Origin: an uncultured Blautia sp.
Lineage (GTDB): Bacteria > Bacillota > Clostridia > Lachnospirales > Lachnospiraceae
Assembly: GCA_934426285.1 (NCBI GenBank)
Contig: CAKRYE010000004.1
Location: 1 to 64,000, forward strand
DNA length: 64,000 nucleotides
Direction of reading: 5' to 3'
Made by a program: the position numbers and the translations under genes. Positions 33,311-42,596 of the stretch are shown here, piece by piece; the stretch's first letter is position 1; the number at the start of each line of letters is the position of its first letter. The notes beneath the pieces are model-generated. The model saw nothing but the letters and a program-made list of their open reading frames with translations. It was not told where the DNA came from and did not search any database.

Positions 33311-35551
33311 ATGAAACAAGTGGTACCCAGAGTGTTTCTGGCAGCAGCTCTGGCTGGACTGTCAGCGTATTTACTGAAAGGGGATGTGTGGACTTTCTGG
33401 ACCTGGTGGATGTTGGCTTTTCTCATGGGAATGCTGGCTATGCCTGTGACAGGAAGACTTTTTTGTGGATTTGAAGATAAGGGCTGGATTTTTTCAAAGG
33501 TTCTTGCTATTGCAGTTACCGGATTTCTTACCTGGTTTTTGGTAGCTGTGAAGCTGCTTCCGTTTACTGCCGTTTCCTGTATCGGCGTATCTGCAGTGTG
33601 CGGGATCTTGTGCATCCTTCTGTATTTTTATCAGATGAAAAAAGGAGTAGACTGTCTGCCGGCTGGCAGAGGAACCTTGATTTTCAGAGAGGAAATTCTG
33701 TTTTTTGTATTTTTTCTTTTGTGGACTTATGTAGCAGGATTCCGGCCGGAGGCTCACGGAACTGAGAAATTTATGGATTATGGCTTTATGGAGGCTATGA
33801 TGCGCAGTTCTACTCTTCCGGCAAGAGATCTCTGGTATTCTGAGGGAACCATCAATTATTATTATGGAGGTCAGTATTTTGCTGTTTTTCTTACCAAGCT
33901 TACGGGAAGTAAGGTGGAACTGACTTATAATCTTATGCGGACCTTTGTGGCGGCTTTTGCATTTACCCTTCCATTTTCACTGGTGTATCAGATGACTGTT
34001 GATGGATTAAAGGACAGGCTTACAGGAAAAAAACGATGTCTCCCTACTTTGGCCGGAGTTCTGGCAGGATTATCTGTATCCATAGCCGGAAATATGCATT
34101 ATGTGGTGTACTGTAAAATAATACCATGGATTCAGAAGCTTCAGGGAAAAACACCGGACAGCTACTGGTTTCCGGATGCTACCCGATATATCGGTTATAA
34201 TCCGGTCAATGAACAGGACAAGACAATCCATGAATTTCCCTGCTATTCTTTTGTACTGGGAGATCTCCATGCTCATGTGGTGAATATTATGTTTGTGTTA
34301 CTGCTGGTGGGAGTTTTGTATGCATGGATGAAACATGTCCGCAGCAGGAAAGCAGTTATAGAGAAAATCAGCCGAAAGCAATTTTGGATAAGGCAGCTTT
34401 TTAGCCCTCATATTTTGCTGGTATGTGTACTGATCGGAATGTTCCATTTTACAAATTATTGGGATTTTATCATTTATTTTGTAGTTGCAGGGGGAGTAAT
34501 CCTGTTTACCAATATTATTCAGTTTGAAGGAAAGGTGAAAAAAGTCCTGGCTGTTACCATTGCACAGGCAATTGAGATGATTGTGGTTTCTTATGTGGTG
34601 ATCCTTCCTTTTACTATGAAATTCCAGACCATGTTCCAGGGGGTAGGAATTGCAAGCCATCATTCCCTGCTTCATCAGCTGCTGATATTGTGGGGACTTC
34701 CTGTATTTCTTACAGTATTGCTGATCATATGTATTCTGTGGGAGAAGCTTCGTGGCGGCAGAAACAGGGGAGTATATCGACTGATGCGGGCAATCGCACT
34801 GCCGGATTTATTTGCAGTGATCATGGGTCTGTGCGCTATGGGATTGATTCTGATACCGGAACTGGTCTATGTAAGGGACATTTATGAAAATGGAAATGCC
34901 AGAGCCAATACTATGTTTAAACTTACTTACCAGGCTTACATTCTCTTTGCCATGACTATGGGATATGGGATTGTACGGATACTGGTTCTGGCACAGAAAA
35001 AAGTGTTTAAGATTTTTTCTGTGATTGGACTGGTGCTTTTGTGTTGGACCTTTGGATATTTCGGAAAAAGTGTAACCTCCTGGTTTGGGAATGTGTGGGA
35101 GGTTTCAGGGTATAAAGGGCTGAATGCGGTCTCGTTTTTGGAAAACGGAGTACCGGAGGATGCTTCTGCGATCAGATGGCTGAAAAACAATGTGAAGGGA
35201 ACAGCTGTGGTTCTTGAGGCACCGGGGGACAGTTATAAAGACTATGATAACAGAGTTTCTGCAATGACAGGGCTTCCTACTGTACTGGGATGGTATGTTC
35301 ATGAATGGCTGTGGCGGAATGATACAGATGATCTGAATACCAAGAGGGCAGAGATTGAGACAATCTATACCTCTTCAGATAAGGAACTGGTGAAAGAGCT
35401 TCTGGATAAATATGATATTTCCTATATTTTTGTTGGTTCCTGTGAAAGAGAAAAATATGGAACAAATCTGAATGAGGAGATATTGGCAGGATTGGGGAAA
35501 AAGGTATTCCAGTCCGAAAATTCTGACACATATATCCTGAAAGTGAACTAG
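33311..35551 (+). CDS. DUF2298 (Chlor_Arch_YYY) membrane protein, putative glycosyltransferase
   Basis: 746 residues from the ATG at 33311 (GAGGAGGAA site); the frame is open 30 bases further up. About 14 membrane segments. The family block is clear: MDYGFMEAMMRSSTLPARDLWY and INYYYGGQYFAVFLTKL (about 155-195), later HEFPCYSFVLGDLHAHV and DIYENGNARANTMFKL. The C-terminal 130 residues are soluble. DUF2298 proteins are assigned to the GT-C superfamily but lack a proven reaction. Paired with the paralogue upstream. Confidence 0.83.
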   Translation: MKQVVPRVFLAAALAGLSAYLLKGDVWTFWTWWMLAFLMGMLAMPVTGRLFCGFEDKGWIFSKVLAIAVTGFLTWFLVAVKLLPFTAVSCIGVSAVCGILCILLYFYQMKKGVDCLPAGRGTLIFREEILFFVFFLLWTYVAGFRPEAHGTEKFMDYGFMEAMMRSSTLPARDLWYSEGTINYYYGGQYFAVFLTKLTGSKVELTYNLMRTFVAAFAFTLPFSLVYQMTVDGLKDRLTGKKRCLPTLAGVLAGLSVSIAGNMHYVVYCKIIPWIQKLQGKTPDSYWFPDATRYIGYNPVNEQDKTIHEFPCYSFVLGDLHAHVVNIMFVLLLVGVLYAWMKHVRSRKAVIEKISRKQFWIRQLFSPHILLVCVLIGMFHFTNYWDFIIYFVVAGGVILFTNIIQFEGKVKKVLAVTIAQAIEMIVVSYVVILPFTMKFQTMFQGVGIASHHSLLHQLLILWGLPVFLTVLLIICILWEKLRGGRNRGVYRLMRAIALPDLFAVIMGLCAMGLILIPELVYVRDIYENGNARANTMFKLTYQAYILFAMTMGYGIVRILVLAQKKVFKIFSVIGLVLLCWTFGYFGKSVTSWFGNVWEVSGYKGLNAVSFLENGVPEDASAIRWLKNNVKGTAVVLEAPGDSYKDYDNRVSAMTGLPTVLGWYVHEWLWRNDTDDLNTKRAEIETIYTSSDKELVKELLDKYDISYIFVGSCEREKYGTNLNEEILAGLGKKVFQSENSDTYILKVN

Positions 35552-35589
35552 AATATAATGTTAGAGTGTAACGTCAGAATATCTTTTCA

Positions 35590-35618
35590 TAGACGAAACC
35601 ATAAAAATCGTGTACAAT
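35590..35618 (+). promoter_or_regulatory. Possible promoter of the sua5-type gene
   Basis: TAGACG (35590-35595), 17-base spacer, TACAAT (35613-35618). The -35 is only a 4/6 match. Confidence 0.4.
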
Positions 35619-35667
35619 ATTCGTGATATAAATATCAAATCTAATGAAAAAAGAAGGCAGAAGGACA

Positions 35668-36723
35668 ATGAAAGCAGAAGTCGTATCCATGACAGCAGAG
35701 CATCTTGATCTGGATGCAATATGTCGTGCCGGAGAAATATTGAAAAAAGGTGGTCTGGTTGCATTTCCCACAGAAACGGTCTACGGACTTGGAGGAGATG
35801 CATTGAATCCAGGCGCATCCATGAAGATATATGCTGCAAAAGGAAGACCTTCGGATAATCCGTTGATCGTACACATTGCAGAGCTTGATAAGCTGGCACC
35901 CATCGTAGGGGAGATACCGGAGAAAGCCAGGATACTGGCTGAGAAATACTGGCCGGGACCTCTGACCATGATACTCTCAAAGTCAGATCTGGTTCCAAAG
36001 GAAACTACTGGCGGTCTGGACAGTGTGGCTGTCCGTTTTCCCAGTGACAGGATCGCCCAGGAAATGATCAAAGCAGCAGGAGGTTATGTGGCTGCCCCCA
36101 GTGCAAATACCTCGGGCAGGCCAAGTCCTACCACTGCACAGCATGTGATAGAGGATCTGGGTGAGGAAATTGATATGATTATTGACGGAGGTCAGGTTGG
36201 AATCGGACTTGAGTCAACAATCGTTGATTTTACAGAAGATGTGCCGGTTGTTTTACGCCCGGGGTATATTTCCCTGGAGATGCTGCAGGAGACTCTTGGT
36301 GATGTCCGGATGGATAAAGGACTGATCGCATCTGACAGTAAGGTTCGTCCAAAGGCACCTGGAATGAAGTATCGCCATTATGCACCGAAGGCAGATCTGG
36401 CTATCGTAGAAGGCAGTCAGGAGGCAGTGGTGAAAAAAATCAATGAACTGACTGCAGAAGCCAAAGCTCATGGTGAGCTGGTGGGCATTATTGCAACGGA
36501 TGAGACGAAGGACAGGTATCAGGAAGGTCTGGTAGTAAGCATCGGAAGCAGAAGGGAAGAGGAAACAATTGCGCACCATCTGTATGAAGTGCTTCGGGAA
36601 TTTGATCAGAGTGCGGTCAGATCCATATATTCAGAGGCTTTTTATACACCAAGAATGGGACAGGCAATCATGAACCGTTTGCTGAAGGCTGCGGGACATA
36701 AGATTATCCAGGTGGATAAATGA
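35668..36723 (+). CDS. L-threonylcarbamoyladenylate synthase (Sua5 type)
   Basis: 351 residues from the ATG at 35668 (GAAGGAC site); the ATG at 35644 is possible. Residues 1-200 are the YrdC fold: KKGGLVAFPTETVYGLGGDA, AKGRPSDNPLIVHI, SVAVRFPSDRIAQ, APSANTSGRPSPT, GLESTIVDF. The extra C-terminal Sua5 domain is present (PGMKYRHYAPKADL...). Makes threonylcarbamoyl-AMP for the t6A modification of ANN-reading tRNAs. Confidence 0.93.
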   Translation: MKAEVVSMTAEHLDLDAICRAGEILKKGGLVAFPTETVYGLGGDALNPGASMKIYAAKGRPSDNPLIVHIAELDKLAPIVGEIPEKARILAEKYWPGPLTMILSKSDLVPKETTGGLDSVAVRFPSDRIAQEMIKAAGGYVAAPSANTSGRPSPTTAQHVIEDLGEEIDMIIDGGQVGIGLESTIVDFTEDVPVVLRPGYISLEMLQETLGDVRMDKGLIASDSKVRPKAPGMKYRHYAPKADLAIVEGSQEAVVKKINELTAEAKAHGELVGIIATDETKDRYQEGLVVSIGSRREEETIAHHLYEVLREFDQSAVRSIYSEAFYTPRMGQAIMNRLLKAAGHKIIQVDK

Positions 36724-36753
36724 GAAATAATATGAATTTCAGGAGGAAAAGAA

Positions 36754-37185
36754 ATGATAGCTTTAGGTTGTGATCACGGAGGATATGAATTAAAACAGGA
36801 AATTAAAAAATATCTGGATGAGAAGGGAATCGAGTATAAAGACTATGGCTGTGACAGCCTGGCTTCCGTAGACTATCCGGTATATGCAAAGAAGGTTGCT
36901 CATGCCATTCTTGATGGAGAATGTGAGAAGGGAATACTGATCTGTGGAACAGGTATCGGAATTTCCATTACAGCAAATAAAATCAGGGGAATCAGGGCTG
37001 CTGTCTGTACAGACTGTTTTACTGCGGAAGCAACGAGACTTCACAACGATGCCAATATTCTTGCTCTTGGAGGAAGGGTTGTAGGTCCGGGACTGGCTGT
37101 AAAAATTGTTGAAACCTTCTTAAATACGCCATTCTCCAATGATGAAAGGCATATCAGAAGAATCAATCAGATAGAGACTGAATAA
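36754..37185 (+). CDS. rpiB: Ribose-5-phosphate isomerase B
   Basis: 143 residues. MIALGCDHGGYELKQ, DYPVYAKKVAHAI, the active-site CGTGIGISITANK with Cys, and RAAVCTDCFTAEATRLHNDANILALGGR are standard for RpiB/LacAB. Converts ribose-5-phosphate and ribulose-5-phosphate. It follows the sua5-type gene by 30 bases and precedes a degenerate copy of the intergenic repeat. Confidence 0.93.
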   Translation: MIALGCDHGGYELKQEIKKYLDEKGIEYKDYGCDSLASVDYPVYAKKVAHAILDGECEKGILICGTGIGISITANKIRGIRAAVCTDCFTAEATRLHNDANILALGGRVVGPGLAVKIVETFLNTPFSNDERHIRRINQIETE

Positions 37186-37210
37186 AGTGGATTGCGAATA
37201 GCTGCTTGAC
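37185..37210. repeat. Degenerate copy D of the intergenic repeat tail
   Basis: AAGTGGATTGCGAATAGCTG and CTTGA match the copy A tail with three changes in 25 bases, two of which weaken the hairpin. It lies right before the ribosome site of the next gene. Confidence 0.5.
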
Positions 37211-37226
37211 CAGGGAGGTTTGAGCA

Positions 37227-37718
37227 ATGGATATAAATCATAAACGTACAGATTATTTATCATGGGACGAATACTTTATGGGAGTTGCCATGATGTCAGG
37301 AATGCGTTCTAAGGATCCAAATTCTCAGGTGGGAGCCTGTATTGTAAGTGAAGATAATAAAATTTTGTCCATGGGATATAACGGATTTCCCAAAGGGTGT
37401 TCGGATGATGAGTTTCCGTGGGCAAGAGAAGGGGATAGCCTTCATACAAAATATTTTTATGTGACCCACAGTGAGCTGAATGCAATCCTGAATTACAGGG
37501 GTGGAAGTCTGGAAGGGGCAAAGCTCTATGTGTCTCTTTTCCCCTGTAATGAATGTGCCAAGGCTATTATACAGGCGGGGATTAAGACAATTGTTTATGA
37601 CTGTGATAAATATGCCCATACTCCGGCAGTGATCGCATCCAAGAGAATGCTGGATGCTGCGGGAGTGCGTTATTATAAATATAACCGTACAGGCAGAAAA
37701 ATTACAATAGAAGTATAA
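37227..37718 (+). CDS. dCMP deaminase family protein (ComEB-like)
   Basis: 163 residues. Zinc site HSELNAIL (His, catalytic Glu) and FPCNECAKAI (two Cys). SQVGACIVSEDNKILSMGYNGFPKGCSDDEFPW is a dCMP-deaminase hallmark. Provides dUMP for thymidylate synthesis. Good AGGGAGG site. Ends 17 bases before the proS promoter. Confidence 0.9.
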   Translation: MDINHKRTDYLSWDEYFMGVAMMSGMRSKDPNSQVGACIVSEDNKILSMGYNGFPKGCSDDEFPWAREGDSLHTKYFYVTHSELNAILNYRGGSLEGAKLYVSLFPCNECAKAIIQAGIKTIVYDCDKYAHTPAVIASKRMLDAAGVRYYKYNRTGRKITIEV

Positions 37719-37735
37719 CGTTAGGATTTTCACTC

Positions 37736-37764
37736 TTGACACATCCTGAGATTTCGCATAAAAT
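37736..37764 (+). promoter_or_regulatory. Strong sigma-A promoter of the T-box/proS unit
   Basis: TTGACA (37736-37741), 17-base spacer, TAAAAT (37759-37764). Confidence 0.8.
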
Positions 37765-37770
37765 AAAACC

Positions 37771-38023
37771 AAATGCGAAATATTTACGGCGATGAAGAGA
37801 ATAGTACATAAGGAGCAATCCCAGAGAGGAATCTGTATGGTGTGAAGATTCTGTGCGCAAATTATGGAACCGGCCTCGGAGCCCCGTGCAATTGAAGTAC
37901 GGCGTTTTTCCTGCGTTATCGGAAGAAGAGCGAACAGTGTGCAGGCATTTGGGCACAGTGTTAATTAGGGTGGTACCGCCGAAGCCTTTCGGTCCCTTGT
38001 GAGGGATGTAAGGCTTCTTTTTT
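37771..38023 (+). promoter_or_regulatory. T-box leader (proline) controlling proS
   Basis: The T-box sequence AATTAGGGTGGTACCGCC is at 37963-37980. It is followed by a terminator GAAGCCTTtcggtCCCTT...AGGGatgtAAGGCTTC with a T run (37981-38023). Stem I upstream has AGTA (37802-37805) and GAA on the opposite side (37867-37869), the loop-E pair. The next triplet is CCG, a proline codon (37870-37872), in the specifier place. Uncharged tRNA-Pro would stabilise the antiterminator and raise proS expression. Confidence 0.93.
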
Positions 38024-38133
38024 ATCTGTGAATGGAAAAAAAGAAGTGGAGTACTTACATTCTGATGTCACAAAATGCAGTTATTACTGACTGTGAGTTG
38101 AAACAAACAATCACAAAAAAAGGAGAAACAATC

Positions 38134-39573
38134 ATGGCAAACAACAAGAAACTGGTAGAAGCCATCACATCCATGGAAGAGGATTTCGCCCAGTGGTATA
38201 CCGACGTTGTAAAGAAAGCTGAACTCTGCGGTTATACCAGCGTAAAAGGCTGCATGGCAATCAAACCTGCAGGATATGCAATCTGGGAAAATATCCAGCA
38301 CGAACTGGACAGAAGATTTAAAGAGACAGGCGTACAGAACGTATACATGCCAATCTTTATTCCGGAATCTCTTCTTCAGAAAGAGAAAGATCATGTAGAA
38401 GGATTTGCACCTGAGGTTGCATGGGTAACTCACGGTGGTCTGGATCCGCTTCAGGAGCGTCTGTGTGTACGTCCTACATCAGAGACATTATTCTGTGATT
38501 TCTATGCAAAAGAAATCCAGTCCCACAGAGACCTGCCGAAGGTATACAATCAGTGGTGTTCTGTAGTGCGCTGGGAAAAGACAACACGTCCGTTCCTTCG
38601 TTCACGTGAGTTCTTATGGCAGGAAGGCCATACAGCTCATGCTACAGCCGAGGAAGCAGAAGAGCGTACTATCCAGATGCTGAATCTGTATGCAGATTTC
38701 TGCGAGGAAGTACTTGCAATCCCGGTTATCAAGGGACAGAAAACAGACAAGGAGAAATTCTCCGGTGCAGAAGCTACTTATACAATTGAATCCCTGATGC
38801 ATGATGGAAAAGCTCTTCAGTCCGGTACAAGCCATAACTTTGGCGATGGATTTGCAAGAGCATTCGGCATCCAGTATACAGATAAAGAAAATAAACTTCA
38901 GTATGTACATCAGACATCCTGGGGAATGACAACACGTATGATCGGTGCCATCATCATGGTACACGGTGACAACAGTGGTCTGGTGCTGCCTCCGAGAATC
39001 GCTCCTACACAGGCAGTGATCATTCCGATCCAGCAGAGAAAAGAAGGTGTTCTGGAGAAGGCAGACGAGATGTTTGCAGCATTAAAGGCAGCAGGAGTCC
39101 GTGTAAAAGTAGATGACACAGACAAGAGCCCGGGATTCAAGTTCGCAGAGCAGGAAATGCGTGGTATCCCGATCCGTATTGAGTGCGGTCCGAAGGATAT
39201 TGAGAATGGACAGGCTGTCATTTGCCGTCGTGATACAAGAGAAAAATATACAGTTACATTTGATGAGCTTGTGGAGAAGGTACAGGAAATTCTGGAAACC
39301 ATCCAGAAGGATATGCTGGAACGTGCACGTGCCCACAGAGAGTCTCATACTTATGTTGCTACAGATTATGAGACATTTAAGGACACAATCGTTAACAAAC
39401 CAGGCTTTGTAAAAGCTATGTGGTGCGGTGACCGTGCGTGTGAAGATAAGATCAAAGAGGATGTTCAGGCTACATCCAGATGTATGCCATTTGAGCAGGA
39501 ACATTTAAGTGATGTCTGCGTATGCTGTGGAAAACCGGCTAAGAAGATGGTTTACTGGGGACGAGCATACTAA
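38134..39573 (+). CDS. proS: Prolyl-tRNA synthetase (short, archaeal/eukaryal-type)
   Basis: 479 residues from the ATG at 38134 (AGGAG 9 bases before); upstream codons of the same frame lie in the leader. Class II motifs: motif 2 region [42 protein letters not shown], and motif 3 in the [10 protein letters not shown] block ([13 protein letters not shown]). The C-terminal Cys set ([10 protein letters not shown]) and terminal Tyr are typical of the 480-residue ProS type, which lacks the bacterial editing insert. Regulation by the T-box agrees with the call. Confidence 0.95.
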   Translation: MANNKKLVEAITSMEEDFAQWYTDVVKKAELCGYTSVKGCMAIKPAGYAIWENIQHELDRRFKETGVQNVYMPIFIPESLLQKEKDHVEGFAPEVAWVTHGGLDPLQERLCVRPTSETLFCDFYAKEIQSHRDLPKVYNQWCSVVRWEKTTRPFLRSREFLWQEGHTAHATAEEAEERTIQMLNLYADFCEEVLAIPVIKGQKTDKEKFSGAEATYTIESLMHDGKALQSGTSHNFGDGFARAFGIQYTDKENKLQYVHQTSWGMTTRMIGAIIMVHGDNSGLVLPPRIAPTQAVIIPIQQRKEGVLEKADEMFAALKAAGVRVKVDDTDKSPGFKFAEQEMRGIPIRIECGPKDIENGQAVICRRDTREKYTVTFDELVEKVQEILETIQKDMLERARAHRESHTYVATDYETFKDTIVNKPGFVKAMWCGDRACEDKIKEDVQATSRCMPFEQEHLSDVCVCCGKPAKKMVYWGRAY

Positions 39574-39590
39574 TCAGTAAGGCAATAAAG

Positions 39591-39629
39591 AAAACCGGCA
39601 GCAGAAATGATATCTGGATGCCGGTTTTT
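39591..39629 (+). terminator. proS terminator
   Basis: AAAACCGGCA (39591-39600) pairs with TGCCGGTTTT (39619-39628), ending in five T. Confidence 0.85.
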
Positions 39630-39695
39630 GAACGCAGATCGCAAAGCGACTGCGTTCATGAGCAAGTAGCGAAGCGGATTGCGAATGTCCGCTTT
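39630..39695. repeat. Copy B of the intergenic repeat
   Basis: Starts with its own hairpin GAACGCAG/CTGCGTTC (39630-39657; inner TCGC/GCGA), then ATGAGCAAGTAGCGAAGCGG identical to copy A, then the GTCCGCTT arm. Only the tail is shared with copy A; the leading hairpin is different. Confidence 0.65.
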
Positions 39696-39732
39696 ACATT
39701 AATCATGAATAGAAAAAGATAAGGATGGTCAT

Positions 39733-41076
39733 ATGATTCTGGAAATACCAAAAAACGCGGAAACAATTTTGCATATACTGGAAGATGCAGGATATGAGGC
39801 TTATGTAGTAGGCGGATGTGTCCGCGATTCTATCCTGGGACGAAAACCGGATGACTGGGATATTACTACTTCTGCAAAGCCCGAACAGGTTAAAGAACTG
39901 TTTCACAGGACTGTGGATACAGGTCTGCAGCACGGAACTGTGACTGTCCTTATGGAGAAAGAAGGCTATGAAGTCACAACTTATCGGGTGGATGGTGAAT
40001 ATGAGGATGGCAGACATCCGAAAGAGGTAACCTTTACAGCAAGTCTTGAAGAGGACCTGAAGCGCCGTGATTTTACCATTAATGCCATGGCGTATAATCC
40101 TTCCGGCGGATTGGTTGACCTTTTTGGCGGGCTGGAAGATATTGACAGAAAGATCATCCGCTGTGTAGGAGATCCGCTGGAACGTTTTACAGAAGATGCA
40201 CTTCGCATTATGCGTGCTGTGCGGTTCAGTGCCCAGCTTGGATTTTCCATCGAAGAGGAAACACGTAAGGCGCTGAAGGTGCTGGCACCCAATCTGAAAC
40301 ATGTAAGTGCAGAGCGAATCCAGGTGGAACTTGTGAAGCTCCTGATGTCTCCTCATCCGGATTATCTCAGAGTGGCTTATGAAGCAGGTATCACTGCAGA
40401 ATTTCTTCCGGAATTTGATGCCTGCATGGAGACACCTCAGAATACTCCCCATCATTGTTATACAGTAGGGGAACATATTCTGCACAGCCTCTGCTATGTG
40501 CGGGCAGACAAGGTTCTTCGTATCACCATGCTTCTTCATGACATTGGGAAACCGGTAGTAAGAAAGACCGATGAGAATGGAAGAGATCATTTCAAAACCC
40601 ATGGAAATGCAGGGGAAAAAATGGCAAGCCAGATTCTTCGCAGACTGAAGTTTGACAATGATACCATTCGTAAGGTAACCCGTCTGGTGAAATGGCATGA
40701 TGACAGACCGGAGGGAACACTCAAATCTGTTCGTCGTGCTGTTAATAGGATCGGTGAGGATCTTTTTCCCTTGTATCTTGAAGTACAGCAGGCAGATATG
40801 CTTGCCCAGAGTCTGTATAGGAGAAGGGAAAAACAGGCACGTCTGGACAGTGTAAGGGATGCATACAGACAGATTATCGAGGAAAAACAGTGCGTATCAT
40901 TGAAAACACTGGCAGTTACAGGCAGAGATTTAATAGAGAATGGTTACAGACCCGGCAAAGAGATTGGGGAAAAACTGGAAAAACTTTTAAATCTTGTTCT
41001 GGAAGATCCGGAGAAAAATCAGAAAGAAATTCTATTGGAAATTATAAGGAAAGATCAGGAAAAGAATCCGGCATAG
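39733..41076 (+). CDS. cca: CCA-adding tRNA nucleotidyltransferase with HD domain
   Basis: 447 residues. Head with nucleotidyltransferase motif GGCVRDSILGRKPDDWDITT (28-47, metal Asp pair), RRDFTINAMAY, and AGDPLERFTEDALRIMRAVRF-type neck; then an HD domain (about 250-350: LLHDIGKP, RDHFKTHG, VKWHDDRPEG). Adds or repairs the 3' CCA of tRNAs; the tRNA genes at 5-301 and 51965 lack encoded CCA, so they depend on this activity. Confidence 0.92.
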   Translation: MILEIPKNAETILHILEDAGYEAYVVGGCVRDSILGRKPDDWDITTSAKPEQVKELFHRTVDTGLQHGTVTVLMEKEGYEVTTYRVDGEYEDGRHPKEVTFTASLEEDLKRRDFTINAMAYNPSGGLVDLFGGLEDIDRKIIRCVGDPLERFTEDALRIMRAVRFSAQLGFSIEEETRKALKVLAPNLKHVSAERIQVELVKLLMSPHPDYLRVAYEAGITAEFLPEFDACMETPQNTPHHCYTVGEHILHSLCYVRADKVLRITMLLHDIGKPVVRKTDENGRDHFKTHGNAGEKMASQILRRLKFDNDTIRKVTRLVKWHDDRPEGTLKSVRRAVNRIGEDLFPLYLEVQQADMLAQSLYRRREKQARLDSVRDAYRQIIEEKQCVSLKTLAVTGRDLIENGYRPGKEIGEKLEKLLNLVLEDPEKNQKEILLEIIRKDQEKNPA

Positions 41077-41125
41077 CAGGATTCTTTTTTGCATATGTAT
41101 AGAAAGTACAAAAAAAGAGGGGGAT

Positions 41126-42154
41126 ATGTCATTGTATGATTACGGACTAGGCACTCTTTCTCAGTATGGCCTGAATGCAGAACGTTCTGCAAGGACAAGG
41201 GGTGCCCTGCTTTGCTATACAGAACAGGGAATTTTGATACTGAGAGAGTTTCACGGTTCGGAAAAAAAACTGAAAAAACAGCAGGAGCTTTTGCTTCTCC
41301 TTCAGGAAAATGGCATAAATACAGATTATTTCCTGGAAAATACCCAGGGCAGTCTTATCAGTCAGAGTAAAGATGAGCAGATGTTCACACTTCAGCATTG
41401 GTATGAAGGGCAGGAATGCAGTACCAGATCAAGAGAGGACATTCTGAAAAGCGTAGGAACACTGGCAAAATTACATAATGTTATGAAAATGGAGCCTGCA
41501 GAAGAATACAGGGCAAGATCGCTGAGGGAGGAATATATACGGCATAACCGGGAAATCCGAAAGATACGCAAGTTTATCCGTCAGAAAGGGGCTTCCGGAG
41601 TTTTTGAAAAAAAATTTCTTTCCAGTGTAGAGGGATTTTTACAGAGGGGAGAGCTGGCATTGGAAATGCTGGAAGAAACGGATTATGACAGTCTCAGGGC
41701 AAAAGCCTGGAAGGAGGGAGCTGTCTGTCATGGGGCCTATAATCAGCATAATGTACTGATGTTGAGAAAAGGGGAGGCAGTGACAAATTTCGGAAACTGG
41801 AGTTTTGATATTCAGATGGCAGATCTGTATCATTTTATGAGAAAAATTCTGGAAAAATACAGCTGGGATCTGACATTGGGGAAGGAAATGCTGACAGAAT
41901 ATCACAGGATTCGACCTGTTTCTTACCAGGAATGGCAGAATTTGAAGGTGCGTTTTACTTATCCTGAAAAATACTGGAAACTGGCCAATTATTACTATTC
42001 ACACAAAAAGGTATGGATTTCCGGGAAAAATGTGGAAAAGCTTGAAAACCTGATTAATCAGAAAGAAATATGGGAAAAATTCATACAGAATTGTTTTCAA
42101 AAATATTTTCTGAATGCTCATACAGAATTGGCTGAATGTGGTGAAAAACCTTGA
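41126..42154 (+). CDS. CotS-family spore coat kinase-like protein, probable pseudokinase
   Basis: 342 residues with the CotS/aminoglycoside-phosphotransferase-like fold: N-lobe GALLCYTEQGILILREFHG, hinge QHWYEGQEC, C-lobe LAKLHNV. The catalytic loop reads CHGAYNQHNVL (His202-Gly-Ala204), where active members have HGD, and the DFD-like metal site reads VTNFGNWSFD. Both catalytic aspartates are therefore absent, as far as my reading goes. Family members sit in the spore coat. Followed immediately by the hup promoter, which overlaps its stop codon. Confidence 0.82.
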   Translation: MSLYDYGLGTLSQYGLNAERSARTRGALLCYTEQGILILREFHGSEKKLKKQQELLLLLQENGINTDYFLENTQGSLISQSKDEQMFTLQHWYEGQECSTRSREDILKSVGTLAKLHNVMKMEPAEEYRARSLREEYIRHNREIRKIRKFIRQKGASGVFEKKFLSSVEGFLQRGELALEMLEETDYDSLRAKAWKEGAVCHGAYNQHNVLMLRKGEAVTNFGNWSFDIQMADLYHFMRKILEKYSWDLTLGKEMLTEYHRIRPVSYQEWQNLKVRFTYPEKYWKLANYYYSHKKVWISGKNVEKLENLINQKEIWEKFIQNCFQKYFLNAHTELAECGEKP

Positions 42155-42179
42155 CAATATAAGGGAAATGGTATATAAA
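42151..42179 (+). promoter_or_regulatory. hup promoter
   Basis: TTGACA (42151-42156), 17-base spacer, TATAAA (42174-42179). The -35 overlaps the stop codon of the CotS-like gene. Confidence 0.8.
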
Positions 42180-42251
42180 CTAATGATAGAGCGCTGTCGC
42201 TTCTGGCGGGTGCTGACAAACAAGAAAGAGAGTATTAGAGGAGGAAACACC

Positions 42252-42530
42252 ATGAATAAAACAGAATTAGTAGCAGCTATGGCGAAAGAGACAAATTTAT
42301 CCAAGAAGGATGTAGAAGATGTACTGAAATCTTTCGTTGATGTGGTTTCTAAAGAACTGAAAAATGGCGGAAAGATCCAGTTAGTTGGATTTGGTACATT
42401 TGAAGTAAGCGAAAGAGCTGCTAGAGAGGGAAGAAATCCTCAGACTGGTGAGACAATGAAGATCGAAGCTTCTAAAGCACCTAAATTCAAAGCCGGAAAA
42501 GCTTTAAAGGATATGGTTAACGCGAAATAA
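42252..42530 (+). CDS. hup: HU-family DNA-binding protein
   Basis: 92 residues from the ATG at 42252 (AGAGGAGG site). MNKTELVAAMAKETNLSKKD, LVGFGTFEVSERAAREGRNP with the HU signature and FKAGKALKDMV. Nucleoid protein, full length. Own promoter and terminator. Confidence 0.96.
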   Translation: MNKTELVAAMAKETNLSKKDVEDVLKSFVDVVSKELKNGGKIQLVGFGTFEVSERAAREGRNPQTGETMKIEASKAPKFKAGKALKDMVNAK

Positions 42531-42548
42531 TTGATTGACGATAGCCAA

Positions 42549-42577
42549 CAGGGGGGACGGAAGTTCCCTCTTTTTTA
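42549..42577 (+). terminator. hup terminator
   Basis: AGGGGGGAC pairs with GTTCCCTCT (two G-T pairs), followed by six T. Confidence 0.75.
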
Positions 42578-42596
42578 CTACCTGTGAGGAGGAATT

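Noticed and set aside
39703..40698. 331-codon minus-strand frame opposite cca
   Set aside because: Shadow of the certain cca gene; no ribosome site and unlikely composition.
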